From positions 1,364,001 to 1,428,000 of the forward strand of contig NADL03000750.1 of assembly GCA_002205965.3 (NCBI GenBank): a stretch of DNA of 64,000 nucleotides. The letters run 5' to 3'. This DNA is from Kappaphycus alvarezii. Taxonomy: Eukaryota > Rhodophyta > Florideophyceae > Gigartinales > Solieriaceae. The translations under genes were made by a program, and so were the position numbers. Positions within the stretch are counted from its first letter, which is position 1, and every line of letters starts with the position of its first letter. This document shows, one piece after another, positions 43,600 to 56,000 of this stretch. Below the pieces are notes generated by a model, which was given only the letters and a program-made list of their open reading frames with translations, searched no databases and was not told the origin of the DNA.

Positions 43600-44330
43600 A
43601 CTACTGATCGCTTACTTACTTTTCCCACAGCTTGAATTTTGGCTTATCCATGCCTGCCTTCATCGAGAGCGATCATAAGTTCCGTTTGTGCTGGGATATC
43701 AACAGTTTTCACCTGAATCCTGGCATTACCCTAAAGACAAGAAGTTTTGGAACAAGTCCATTGGGCCTTGCTGTATCATTTCCCACGCCCTGAGTCGTCA
43801 TGTTTCGTCATATTTCGGCGCTCAGCTTTGAATTTCCTATAAATGGACCTTAAAATGAGTGATACCTTTCGCTGACTCCAATAGCGTTATGGATTTCGAC
43901 CCCGGATAATTTTAGCTTGATAACAGCAAGCCTGCACAGATTTTTGAACTATAAAGCCGTAATTGTGGTCTAGCATCTGCATGGATCTCAATAGGATGCC
44001 CAGTGTAACAAAGAGCCCAAATATGCCTGTATGCATCCCATAATACTGTCGTTTTCTGCCTGTTGAGATGCGCTGCTGCGGTAAACATTGTATCTTTGTT
44101 GAAAGATATGGACTATGAAATCTGTATCGGTGGTAAACAAGTCGAAGCAGAGTACACGATTGAATATGACGTCTCTATCCGGCATAATCACGAGAAATAG
44201 ACTTGGGCTATGGCTTAAGTGTTGGCAGATATCGCAACTCTCTCAAATGGCTCCAATTTACGTAAGAGTAACTGATGTGCTTTCGTTGTCTTGCCCTCTT
44301 TAGGATTGAATAAAGCCAATGCGATTCAGG
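43600..44330 (-). pseudogene. Copia pol: integrase (full N-terminal side kept), copy 2
   Basis: Minus strand. 'DVIFNRVLCFDLFTTDTDF' (44140; first Asp of the rve core in 'CFDLF') is followed by the part shared with copy 1 ('AAAHLNRQ', 'IWALCYTGH', 'NAIGVSERYHS'). Unlike copy 1 the sequence carries on upstream into protease, as expected for gag-PR-IN-RT-RH order. Confidence 0.75.
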
Positions 44331-44439
44331 ATGTAAAAGCGGCGTTTTTACGCAGCTCTTCAAGTGTGAAAAGAAACCATCTATCTAAGTCCAAATGATA
44401 AAAAGACGAAAAAGTTGAGGTGTCAATTGTATCGAGATC

Positions 44440-44880
44440 TCCCCATTCTGAGACGTTATTTTGTCTTTGTTCAGGTCGATGTTCATCTTAGAGGCATCGA
44501 GAAACTTAAGCCCAACGAAAAGAGGGATGCTGATGTCAACAATTTCTTTGTCGAAAGATTAAAACGAGGATCTGTCCAAGGTTATCCTTATCTCGATGTT
44601 TGCCATCCCTCGAAACGACTGGTGCAAAATTTGTAGAACCTCTTCCTGTCGCGCTTTTGAGTTGGAATGGAATCCCCATGGCATCACAATACGCCTGGGC
44701 TTTTTGCATTCCAATAAATGATTTCTGTGCTCCTTTGTCAACGCAAGCAACTTTAAAGCCACATCTGCTGCTGACTTCGAATGTATGAAATGGCTACTAT
44801 TTTTCGAAAACGGTTGCCTTCGAATCATTCTCGTTATTAAAGTTGTCCTCATCATCTATTTTGGCAAGATCTGGTACTTT
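44440..44880 (-). pseudogene. Copia pol: aspartic protease region
   Basis: Minus strand, two frames. 'VACVDKGAQKSFIG'-like sequence (~44750; Asp-Lys-Gly in place of the usual Asp-Thr/Ser-Gly), then 'KAQAYCDAMGIPFQLKSATG'-like reading (~44690), and 'ASRFEGWQTSR' with 'DIPLFVGLKFLD' (~44500). This fits a retropepsin-type domain between gag and integrase. The catalytic motif is mutated, so it is inactive as written. Confidence 0.65.
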
Positions 44881-45559
44881 TTATTCGGCTAAACATTCGT
44901 TAGATCCGAGATGATACACATAACTACCTGATGGAGAATAGTCTTCAGAATGATGAATATGTGCCTCCGCCCCATTGAATACACTTTCGAACACGTCTTT
45001 GTCCGAGAATTCGGAGATTTGCTCCTGTGATTTCGTGTTGACATTGGATTCATCCTCCAAATAGTCGAGCTGGTAACAGAGTTAGGCTAGAATGAGATGA
45101 ACTCTATGATTCGTCGTGGAGTTCTTATTTGCATGGTACTACAGCTTGTTTGCGGCAGCGCGGCAATGGAAAGCGATTTTCTGTAATTCTTAACAAGGTG
45201 ATGTGGGTCCCCATAATTTAAGCAACCAGCGATTAACAGAGGGTCAAAATCTCTTTCTTACTATATATATAAACCTGTGGAGTTACGAGAGCGGTGAAAT
45301 CGGAGGGTTGATGGCTTTTGGCATTTTGAGCCTGACATGTAAACATAACACTGGAGCGTTGTCATTGAAAATAACACGTCTCCCTATTCCTCGCGAATAT
45401 AATTCATATCGCCGACGCACAACCTCTGCTTCTTTGCTCAGTTTCAGATACGACTCGAGTTCACTGTATAGCTGTTGGAAATTAAGATTGTTGGTTACAA
45501 CCCTAGCTAATGGATTCCGTTACTATTCATACCCTGTGAATGCAGTGCACAGGAATTTG

Positions 45560-46540
45560 ACCTTGTGAGCGTCCCGACGATGCACAATAGGGACTTTTCT
45601 GAAGAGATTCGTAATAGTTTTGTACACTCTTTCCAGAGCAGCAGCCATTTACATGACCTTTGCGATGTAGGTGCTCATTCAAAGCTACTTAAGAAAATTA
45701 TACACTATGTATTGACGAACAACAGAATTATACTCCTTTTCAACCACGTCAACGGCTTGCTGAAAGGATGTCGCGTAACCCTCATTAGCATCCAAATAAA
45801 ACCTTTTTGCATCTCCACTTAAAACATTATGCAAAAATTGGATCTTCTGTGGGGCGTCAGGTTGCAATCACGTGCAATCTGTCGATACTCACCAACAAAC
45901 TTCTGCCAACAATCACCAACATCGCCACTAAAATTCCTGTCATTCTCCTAAAGGCGAATGGCAACGTTGTAAGCCTGTTTGTCCGAGAAATTACAGCAGT
46001 TGAAGCAAGTTCACGCGAGCTATTAATTTGAGAAAGTGACGTATCTTGTGGCTCCCCACAGGACATCGCCAAGATGCAATAATATCTTTAACAGTATCGA
46101 CTAGAGAGACCTTTTCGTCGTCATCCTGGTAGAAGTTGGTAGTAATAGTAAGCATAATGCGTCGAGACGAGTGGTGCACAGAATCAGCGCCCTTCCTATC
46201 CAGAAAATTTTGGAACTCCGACTTGAGAGCAGGTAAGGACCGAAGATCTGCTCTAAAAAGTACTACGGGCAGGAACGTATCTGCGACCGCACGGATCAAT
46301 GTCACAGCATCCATAAATCCGTCCTCCTCAAGAAAAAAGAATGCTGGTGAGAAATACCCTTTGAAACTCATTCATGTATCAATAGAATCCGTAGATATTA
46401 TATCTATAAAAACTGTTGACGGAGTAGATGGGTCTGTATGCCAGTTTGTGTGCCGTCAACGCCATCAGTCCGGTCATCAGCACTTGAAGCTGGGTTACTC
46501 ATTGACAAAAAAAATTGAGTCGAAATATTGAGCGGCCATT
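45560..46540 (-). pseudogene. Copia gag region
   Basis: Minus strand 45867-45685 gives 'DAPQKIQFLHNVLSGDAKRF' and 'TSFQQAVDVVEKEYNSVVRQ', continuing in other frames with 'LRMSTYIAKG' and 'AHKVKFLCTAFTG'. This is the capsid-type region of this copia lineage. The upstream frame 46371-45991 (126 codons, 'LRSLPALKSEFQNFLDRKGA') is in the right place to be the gag N-terminus. Multiple shifts. Confidence 0.7.
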
Positions 46541-46995
46541 AACCCTGAAAACATGTCAAGTGCGAGTGCCACCTTGTTTGCATGAATACCTCAAATGGTG
46601 ACAAACAGATAGGATTTTATTGGCAATTAATGTTGTACCGAGTAACTTGCGACGAAACACCCTGTTTCAGAGGCCGCCCGTTTGAAACGTATAGTCCACT
46701 CGATTTTCCCAGAGTGACGTTCAGCAGCATCACTCTGAACAGCACGTCCAAGCGGTAAGAGGACACAGGCTTATGGACATAATTTCCCGGGATTCTAGAC
46801 AGTCTCGAACCACTAAGCCCGCAATGCGTGCATGCTAGGTTAGCCCAAGTGTCAAACAACCTCCAATAAGTTCAAGTTCCCTGTCGTCTCCCGGCTAGGT
46901 TCTGGTTATCGGACGGTTAACACGACAACTTAATAGCTCAATAAGTACTTTAGATAGCACCACTTGTACCGTGAAAATCCAGACCAATTCGCAAA

Positions 46996-47288
46996 TGTAG
47001 AGCCACTGGATTAACAAAGCAAATACTGACGAACCTTACTTTATGAACTTCATTCGACGTCCGAGCTACGTTTGTTCTTTTCGTGCCTTTCCTTGTTTTC
47101 TGTTACTCTGCCTTAACTCATACACGGGCCGAAATAAAACTGCGTACCTACTTACTGTAATCTAGGACTCCTTGATCTTGAACAACCTTACAAAGCTAGA
47201 TAGAAAAAAAACTATATCATAACTTGCCATTCACCGCAAAATACCCCCAGAATTCATTAAATATAATATGATTGCACCAATAATCACA
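46996..47288 (-). repeat. Copia 5' LTR (293 bp)
   Basis: Plus-strand start TGTAGAGCC, end 'aataatcaca', aligning over its length with 40876-41220. The flanking 5-mers (40871-40875 'cttat' and 47289-47293 'ctaaa') do not match, so no target duplication survives. The strong divergence from the 3' LTR implies an old insertion or a recombinant element. Confidence 0.7.
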
Positions 47289-47721
47289 CTAAACAGTAAA
47301 GCAACCCAGTTTTCCCACATCTTCATAAGCGATGAAATTATTTTATTTAATATTTAATTTCTCTTTCAATGTGCACCTCCTGCTCTAGCTCAAGCTCTTC
47401 TCTCCCACCTTTCGTACCGCTTCCTCCCGTCTTCTCCCCCTTTGCCCCGCGCCCCGCATCTCCTTGTCGCCTTGCTGCGGCTACGCTGCGGCGCGCGCGC
47501 GACCGGCTGGTCGCATCTTAACCCTCCTCCCCTCCAAGTCTCTCCCGTTCTTCCGAGTAACGAGTTTTTTTTCCCAGTCCCTTTTTTTTATCTCTTTCCT
47601 TGCTTCCTATTGGCTGAGACCTTTTTTTTCGATCTCCCGAACCTACCCTCCCTCCTTGCACCATGCCATCCCGCTCTCGTGCTGCGCAATCGGAGGCCAT
47701 CGTCTCGCTAACCACGCTTCT

Positions 47722-48877
47722 ATGGATTACCTCGTGCGTTGCGCCTCCATCTTCGACGGCCTCGTCGACCTCACCGATCCCACCGCTACAGCCTCCTTTC
47801 TATCTTGCGTCTCCGAGTCTCCTGTTGCCAATGCCTTATCCCCGTCCCTCCAGCACAACCCCCAATTCCGCTCTATTCTAGCCATCTTGAACACCCTTGC
47901 CGGCTCTCCACAGGTTTCTTCGCCGTCGTCTCCGCTGGCTTCCCCGTCCGCCTCCGCTCAACCAAACACACCTGCAGGCTCTCCGCAGCCCTCGACGCCC
48001 GCCCCTGCCCTACCCCCTCCGACCGCTCCGTCCCCCGCCCCGTACCTCCGTGCCGCCACCACCCCAGCACCCGCTCCGAAACCGCTTCAACGCCTTCCCT
48101 TCCTCGGTCGCCACGGCCTCACCCACCACGCTGACCTCTCCGACAAGCGCCTCTCGGCAAAATTCGCGGGCAGAGTCCGCCACGCCACCCGCGGCCTGTT
48201 CGGGGGCAACCGAAAACGCGTTGTTGTCGTCACTGCCCCGCCTGACGCCCCTGTCATGACCCCTCCGCCTTCCGCCGGGCGATATCTAATGGCGGTTTCC
48301 CTGGCTCTTGCTCCATCCTGCCTCTTCTTCTCCGAACGTCTTCCTTGTATGCGCCGCCGAACGTGACCTGCTCTCCTTAGAGCCAGCCTACTCCGCCTTT
48401 CGCGCCTTGGCAAAGACCTCTGACAACTTCGATCCTCCTAGCCTGGATTTCTCCGCAATTCTCGACCTCCGTACAGACCTTCCCCCCCCAACTTCTCTCC
48501 GTTTTCCCTGGCCTTCGCTCCGAAATCGCTCGTCTGGAATCCTCCTCCTGTCAGTGGTACCCCGCACCTGCCTTCGCTCACGCTCTCCGCGAAATGGAAT
48601 CGGTGGTTTACAATACTCTTTGTCAAGACGCCTCCTTTGCCACTTCTCATCCCCCCTTCCTCCCCCCCGTCCCCGGTCGCCTCGACTAAGCGCCGACGTG
48701 TCCCCCAACCCGATTGATGCTGACGGGTTTACACTAGTGACGCGGGCTGGGGCTTCATCTCCAGACGCCTCTACCGTACCTTCGCCCCACCCGGCCCCTG
48801 TTGCCCCGCCCGCGGGCGCCGGATACTCCGTACTTGAACACGTTCCGATTCCGGAGTCTATGGACGATGACCAGTAG
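47722..48877 (+). pseudogene. RLE non-LTR retrotransposon, subfamily B, ORF1
   Basis: The ATG at 47722 starts 'MDYLVRCASIFDGLVDLTDP' and 'ALSPSLQHNPQFRSILAILN'. A Ser/Pro/Ala-rich linker (47910-48080) is followed by 'LQRLPFLGRHGLTHHADLSD' and 'RVRHATRGLFGGNRKRVVVV'. After shifts come 'NVFLVCAAERDLLSLEPAYS', 'ALREMESVVYNTLCQDASF' (48590-48640) and a KRRRVPQ basic patch (~48690), ending 'HVPIPESMDDDQ' with a stop at 48875-48877. About 385 residues. No CCHC or RRM seen. The upstream part of the long open frame (47464-47721) is GC-rich leader and probably not translated. Confidence 0.6.
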
Positions 48878-48928
48878 GCCTCGCGTGGAACCTTCATACC
48901 GACCGACCGCCAGTTACCACTCCGAATC

Positions 48929-51765
48929 TTGTCCCGCCCTCCTCTCCATCTTTCAACTTCCGATCCCGTCCATCTCTACTTACCCAATTCTCTGCGTTCC
49001 GATTTCCACAATCTCTTTTATTGCCTTCTGCATGCCTACAACCACGCCCACTCCCCTGCATATCGCGTGGAATGCCTCACCCGTCTCTTCGCAGTTGGTA
49101 AGCTGGTCCTTCGGAAAAACGGCCGGCGGGAACCCCGTAATCGCAACCGCGCCTCCGTCCACCGGCTTCTCCGATCCCGCATCTCCATGGCCCTGGAAGG
49201 ACGCTGGCAAACACTCTACTCAGATGCACTTGACGCCTTCGGTTCCCCATTGCCATCTACCTCCTATTCCCACCCCTCTCCCACCACCCGCTGCCGCCGC
49301 TTTATCCAGCAGGGGGCCCTCACTAAGGCTGTCGCCGCACTCTGCTCTACCACCTCACCGGCACCGGCTACTCTCCAGAACAAATCCCTCCTTGCTTCCC
49401 TGCATCCCTCTCCAAGTGTCCCGGTTACCCCAACTCCGCGCCACTTGCTGCCCCCCGCCTTTGTCTTTACGGAGGCCGAGGTTCGCCGTCAGCTCGCCTT
49501 CCTACCACACCACAGCTCTCCGGGCCCTGACGGCCTCCGCCCATCCGTCTTCAAATCCCTCTCCCATGCACCAGGCGGTGATACCGCAGATCGCTCCGCC
49601 CTGTCTCAGCTCACAATCTTTGTGAACTCTGCCGTGGACGGCCGACTCCCAACTGAGCTCCGTCATCTCTTCGCCGGGGCTACCCTACTCGGCATCCCAA
49701 AGGCCCGCGGCGACAGTCTCCGCCCCATCGCCATGGGTACGGTTTCCGACGCTTCATCTGCCGCCTCGTCGTTCGGCGCTTGTCTACACAACCCACCGTC
49801 GTCTCTTATTTCCTTCCTCACCAGCTCGCCGTCGGAGTCCGCCACGGAACAGAAGCCATCATTCATGCGACACGGCTTTTCTCCACCCGCCCTGACAGCG
49901 CCAGCTTCGCCCTCCTTCAAATTGACGCGTCAAACGCGTTCAACAAAATCGAGCGCCACAACATTCTGCTCGAGACGGCCAAGCATATCCCCGACCTCGC
50001 CCGGTTTGTGCACTACTTGTATGGAGGTGATTCCACGCTCATGTTCGGTTCACACATCCTGCACAGTCGCACAGGCACCCACCAGGGAGATCCGCTCGGA
50101 AGCATCCTGTTTGCCCTTGGCATCCATCCATTGGTCAGCCAGCTCTCATCACGCTTTCCCGCCATACGCCTAAACGCTTGGTTCGCCGACGACGGTACCG
50201 TCATCGTCCCTGTCAACCTCGCTTCTGAGGTTCTCCGCTTCATCTCAGACCGTGGAAAGCCACTCGGGTTCTCTATCAACATGACGAAAACAACGCTATG
50301 GCGTCCTGGCCCGGATCCCCTCCCCGCGTCCCTTCGGTGTGCCATACCCTGCACGATACGTTCCGACAATTTCGTGACAGTCCTCGGATCCCCAATCGGC
50401 ACCCCTCAAAGCTGCCAGTCTTTTCTTGCCTCCCGCGTACATGCCATTTCCGAGGTTTGGTCGCGCATCTCCGGATTGAATGACCCTCAACTGGGCTACC
50501 AACTACTGCGACACTGTGCCAGTTCCTGCCGCCTGATCTATGTTCTTCGCTGCACCCCGCCGCATCTCACTCTTTCCGGAGCTCAAACCTTTGACTCTGG
50601 AATGCGAAGGGTGTTCGAAGACATGCACCGTCGTCTCCCAGACAGTGCCTGGCTCACCAGCTTCCACTACGTATGGGAGGGCTCGGACTTCCCCTAACGA
50701 AACCATCGCAGAGGCATGCTACGCTGGCTCTGTTCTCTCCTGCTACCCACTTCTTCGCCTCCTCCTCGGTGATTGCTTCGACGTCTCGCCCTTGATCTCA
50801 ACGCCTCTCGCCTCTATCCGGGCCAAATACAGCCTCCCCGACAGTTTCTCCCCCCCCGCCGTCCTTGCTGGCCTCGCGCCTCTTCTTCCCCGGCCTGTCT
50901 GACTTCCAGACAACTGCTACTGCTGAGATCACAAAGGCGCTTCGCGCCAAACTTCTCTCTTCCGTCGACCTCTCCTCCTCCGAAGGCTCCCGGCTACTCC
51001 GCCGCCTAGCTTCCGTCGCTTCTTCCCACGCCTCCCGTCCCTTTCACAACCTCCCGCAGAGCCATCTCGGTACCCGGGCCGCTCCTGAAGTATGGCGAAC
51101 CATGGTTTGCCTCCGTCTTGGTGTCCCCATCTTCTCTGGCACACAACCCTGCACCTATTGCCCGCCGCCCACTTCCGCACTGTCCCCACCCTGGATCCTA
51201 CGGACACCATGCCTCTGTCTGTCCCTGCGCCGACGGCTCCATTCGGCGCCACAATTGTGTTCGCGACCGCCTCATTTCCGAGGTATCACGCTTATCAATT
51301 GGGATTCGCCCTGTCCGGGAATGGACCTTCCCGCAAGACTTGCCCCGACCCTCCAACTCCCGCCGCCGCCTCGACATCTACATCGATGATGTCCAGTTCT
51401 CTCCCGTCCCGCAGGGCTACGACGTCACTGTCATCAGCCCCCACTCCGCTCCATACGCCCAACAGCGGATTCACACGCCCCTCGCTGCCCTTACTGCATC
51501 TGAGCGCGCGAAATCTCTCCGCTATGGCCACCTCTGCGCCGAACTACGTATCGACTTCCACCCGATGGCTTTCGATATATACGGGTCTGCCGGTCCCGGT
51601 GCCGAACGAGGTCTGTCCAGAATTGCTGAGTACATCGCACTACGTAAAGGCAGTAGCCCTGCCTTCGAGCGCGATCGCTTGTTCACGATTATCAGTTCGC
51701 TCGTACAACAACGAACTTCTGTCGCGATCAACCGACGACTACTCGACCGTTCCTGGCTCGGATAG
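48929..51765 (+). pseudogene. RLE non-LTR retrotransposon, subfamily B, ORF2 (nearly complete)
   Basis: An ATG at 48929 opens the longest frame (to 50173): 'LRSDFHNLFYCLLHAYNHAH', 'HHSSPGPDGLRPSVFKSL' (49510), 'GATLLGIPKARGDSLRPIA' (49680). A shift near 49760 gives 'LLQIDASNAFNKIERHNILL' (49915; first Asp), 'GTHQGDPLGSILFALGIHPL' (50074), 'WFADDGTVIVPV' (50179), 'GFSINMTKTTLW' and 'VLGSPIGTP'. Later frames carry 'VWRTMVCLRLGVPIFSG', Cys/His cluster 'CPHPGSYGHHASVC', 'SIRRHNCVRDR', then 'RRLDIYIDD' and 'GYDVTVISPHSAPY' (endonuclease, 51385-51440), ending 'LLDRSWLG' at 51765. About 945 residues and three to four shifts; the RT and endonuclease active sites are all readable. Confidence 0.88.
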
Positions 51766-52333
51766 ATTTTTCCCCTTTTGAGGGCCGCTAGCCCCCCTTT
51801 TCTGCTTGGTAAAGTCTTCTTCTTCTTCTTCAATGTGGAGTACTATACAACTGTTGAAATACCCTTTACCATCTAGTCTAGCGACGAAACTGCTCACCTG
51901 GCTTAATCCTTGAAAGAACATCTAGCCTCATTGAAAGAGATCAACATACGTTCAAAATATGTAACTACACAAAAGTTTCTCCTCCTCGCTCGCATGACGT
52001 CTCCCAGCAACAGTCAGCCTTCATTCGCGGCATGTAGATCTGCAAGGGAAACGGACTAGACGGGTGGAAATGGCAGCTCTTGTACCCAACGATGTGTAGC
52101 ACGGAGGGGCGCCAGGAGCGGCGAAATGTTGATCAAGTCTCACAGTGTTTTGGTGGTTTATAGTTTGGGGCGTTGCTTCCGCACAGGGAAGAAAATTGTA
52201 CGGTACAGAATGGTGAAATGGTGTTAATGTGGTTTCTAAGGATCATCGTTACATTAGGTGGAGTTCAGGTACAGGTTACAGAGACGAGGCCTACTTTACG
52301 TAGCTACTGATAAACCCGTAAAATGGAGGCTCT
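51766..52333. other. LINE 3' tail and spacer; CTT microsatellite
   Basis: After the ORF2 stop there is ~45 bp of GC-rich tail and then a short (CTT)n run near 51810-51828, with no poly(A). RLE elements often end without poly(A). From 51850 on I see no gene. Confidence 0.45.
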
Positions 52334-52566
52334 TTGGAACCAACTCACTGTGGCATTAAGATTCGCCAAAAACTCCTAGGTGAAAGCTGGTATTATTCTG
52401 GGGATTTTCGCCGAGGGACGGGCGGACATGATTTGCCTCCCCTCAGCAATCCGAACAGCTGCAAGTGCGGTTTATTGTTTTTATACTGCGAGAGGTGCAA
52501 AGATTATGAGTATTACTTACTTGCATTCCATCAATGTGCCTTGAACTTGGATATAAATTATGAAGC

Positions 52567-53037
52567 TTGTGCATTCTCCACTATAACGATGTCATGCTGA
52601 ATCTACAGAGGTTAGCAGGTGAGAAACAGCGGGTTTCTGCTGTACTAGAGATGATGAGGACAAAATATACTAATCTACTTTTACCATGCCATATCACGAT
52701 GCCAGACATCCGGGCGATGGGAAGCAGTGAAGTTACTTATTTCCTAGGCATTATATTCGTCAACAGCCTGGTGCCCTTCCACAGGAATGTTTACACTTTT
52801 ATTCTGCTCACCTACCTTAATGCAGCCGTCCCCGCGAAGCATACAAGATTTGAATCTTTTATCGCAACCTCCGTGAGAGGTACGCTCGTGCACATTTATA
52901 TATCCACTCTCAGAGTTTGGAACCCAGACGTATATACGGTGCTAACTGATTTAGTGCGGAGCGTGGCAGTTAGGGCGATTGAGATATATGGCAAGGTCTG
53001 CGCGTACTTACGCAAAGGCACGCTGTCGTGGCCGTAA
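52567..53037 (+). CDS. Hypothetical 156-residue ORF
   Basis: Single open frame from ATG 52567, preceded by an overlapping 88-codon frame (52334-52600) with a Cys-rich stretch ('CKCGLLFLYCERCKD'). The two could be one protein broken by a shift near 52590. Content: 'VSAVLEMMRTKYTNLLLPCH', 'TYFLGIIFVNSLVPF', 'VLTDLVRSVAVRAIEIYGKV'. I do not recognise it. Base composition is more balanced than in the AT-rich flanks. It may be a host gene or an old element. Confidence 0.3.
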   Translation: MCILHYNDVMLNLQRLAGEKQRVSAVLEMMRTKYTNLLLPCHITMPDIRAMGSSEVTYFLGIIFVNSLVPFHRNVYTFILLTYLNAAVPAKHTRFESFIATSVRGTLVHIYISTLRVWNPDVYTVLTDLVRSVAVRAIEIYGKVCAYLRKGTLSWP

Positions 53038-56000
53038 TATGCAACACAGCTTACCTGCTGGCCGTCCTTGAGCAGTCTTTCTAGAGAAAACTAAGGGCAA
53101 CACTTGTTGTTTCGCTCCGAATTTGTAAGGTAAAAAGAGCCGAGTGTCGGCGAATTTGTTGGTCTTACACTGAACACAAAAATGGGGGAGCACACGAACG
53201 GTTTGTACGTAGGGGTTTCAGTCAACTAACCACTGAATTTATGGAGCTACCAGATGCTTCTTGTTGTTTTCTGATGAGTTTCTCGTTCGGAATGAATCAC
53301 CAACACTCCTTTTATATTGTATATTTGCCTGTCTGAGGTGCACAGGTCGGGAGCATAATGTAGACTAACTGACAAAGTGGGTAAAAGGGAGTTTCTTTAT
53401 TGAGATTTATGGATTGGCTGGAACCAGTTTGGCGTTCTAAATCTGAATATCATATTAAATACATGTACCGATGGTCGAAGAAATGTACAAATCATTACTG
53501 AAAAAATGCATTACAGTTGCGTAGCCTAACTGAGAGCATGAAGTATAGTGAAATAATCTAAAATCTATCTATTCGAGTCATCTGCCGCAGAGTTCTTTGT
53601 CAGCACCATACTTTCGTAATATATTGGAACTACTTTAGGCTGACATTGTCTGTTGATGAAACTTACTTAGAATTGTAACAATAATGATCACCTTATATGA
53701 TATAAAGGACCACACTAGACCAAAACCTTCTAATATTAAAGCATCCGTATATAAATTTGATTGGGTGACAGCCAAAACATCTGTCGCAGTAAACGAACCC
53801 ACTGTTTTTTCCCCGCATCCCCCTCCCATATAACGAGGTGATTTGTGCCTTCACATTCTGTCACGAGCCCCAATGCACGTACCGATGGAGTGAACCTGAT
53901 AGAGAAATATTGAAGTAACTTTCTCTTTGCGTGTAAGCTCTACATATGTAATGAGTAAATCTCTCTCTCTGCGGAGTCGAGCCAGCAGTGGAAAGAGAGG
54001 AGTAAGAGCATAGCGATTTGTGTCCCTATATAATCACCAAGAACTGAGCGCATGCACTACCACTTGACCTTCAGACGGGGCTCATGATTTGATAACCTCT
54101 AATTGTCGATTTTTCTACGTTCGTCGAGCGAGTTGCCATATCATTGTACAGCCTTGGGTACATACCGATAGCAACAAAGGGAGGGTTAGAGATACTGCGA
54201 TAGTGGGACAGGATCAAAACTGGAGATAAGTTGATAAATAGATTTTTTTGTGGTAATGGTCAATGTAGAACTCCTCTTCAGTTCTACAAACTAGGTTAAA
54301 CTCTGCTTTGAACATCTAAATGGTGTTTAAGAATATCGAACGTGGAAATGAGCCTTAAGGAGGGCACTGGACCTAATATTGGAAACTTTGTTGTGTTTAG
54401 TGCAGCAGGCAACGTTACTATTACTAATAAAAATACTAAATAGTGATTTAAAACATTTTGAAGCTCAGAAGTTTTGTTAAACATATCAATTGATGTAAAA
54501 ATCCGGCCTTGGAAGGTCCTAAAGGTGGTAAATTCGGTTAAGTTCTTTATATGGTCAAAGATGGAGAGTAAACACTTGAAATAAAGAAATCAAAGCGATT
54601 TTTTCCGGTCAGAAAATTAAACATTTAAACAAATTCCCTTTACCTGTACTATCTGTAGAACACTTTGAAGTCTGTCGCGGGCGCCATTACGTACCACAGC
54701 TTTCATCTAGTCATTTATTCGAAAACTCTGACGTAATACTTGACAACAGCACCAACCGGAGAAGTCATACGATTCATGTGTTCATTTTTCAGATTTTGTG
54801 AGAGTGAAAGAAAAGAAATCCTAGACAGTTTTCCGCTTCATCTCTAGTTTCGCAACGACGGCTTTCGGTCTGATACTTGGCAATTTCGACATTTTTTCTC
54901 ACGGAGAAACTACATTACATATTTTGAGGTCAACTCATAATCCACAAACGTGTCAATATACCTGCTGGAGCAAATATAAGCAGCATTACCAGGAAGAAGT
55001 CCCTTTCGCAATCATCTCAAAAAATACTTTCTGTTGCGCCTCTTTTGAGAATACATCAGCTTATCAGAACGCTGTGCTGCTGTGGTCTCACTCAAAAGAT
55101 GCTAGGAATTGGATAGATAAATAATTGTCATTTCAATGATGAGCAAATATTTTCCATCGTAAATGAACGTAGAAATGATTTTCTTATGAAGTAAGAGAAA
55201 TAAAAATCCGTCATGGTTAATCTTTCGTCAGCTTTACATGGATATTCAGATGTATCAAATAAATTCTTGAATACAAGAAAATACCGTAATAAGTTGATGA
55301 GTCTTACTTGAGTTATGAACTTGAAATGAGTACAAAACCACTTTATTGTCAAGAAATTGGTGCAAAAAAATGATCTGAATGATGAATGCTGCATCTTTTG
55401 TATTTCAAGAGCAAATTTAGATCATTCATCTTCATTTTTTGATGCAATCAATAAACATAAAAGCATGTTTATTAAATTTCGAAGAATTATTTATACAGTT
55501 CTCTTGCTCAGTTGCCAACGTAGATTGGATTTGAAATTATCATGCCGTTGTTTGGTCCGGAGCTCTCCCATTACGAAGAACTTTCTGGAATAGTACTCTT
55601 GTTCCTTTAAAAAATGAGGAGGGCCCAATACTCGCTACAAAAAATACGCACATAACTATAATAACGCATTGTAAGTTAAATTAGTAGACAAAAACCTTTT
55701 CAAGATTCCCTTTGCCCGTCATAGGTCTCTATGAGGCAATGTTATTATTAATTTCGATATCGGGTGGGCATTAAACCCCTTCAAGATTACGAATATGAGA
55801 AGAATGGAGTTGGTTCTTGGAGAAAAACTTCTCTAATTTTGCAAAATGCGCCTTCAAACGTATGCGTTAGTCACACACTGAAAAGTTTCGACACTTGTCT
55901 TGAAAAAAATGTCAAGAGAAAGCGTGGTGGCGTGGGTTTTTTCAGTAAATATCGCCCCTGAATCCGCCTCTAAATGGTAGAATCAATCTTGGAGAAATAT

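Larger units (their letters stand above)
37382..44241. repeat. Segmental duplication, copy 2 (direct repeat)
   Basis: Direct counterpart of 1-6886, starting inside the 36891 frame. The right end near 44241 is defined only by where copy 1 diverges. In copy 2 the copia element continues naturally across this point, so copy 2 keeps the ancestral arrangement here. Confidence 0.95.

Noticed and set aside
37382..47288. Reading the duplication as two separate copia insertions
   Set aside because: Both copies share 3.5 kb outside the LTR and the same nested insertion, so a genomic duplication is required.
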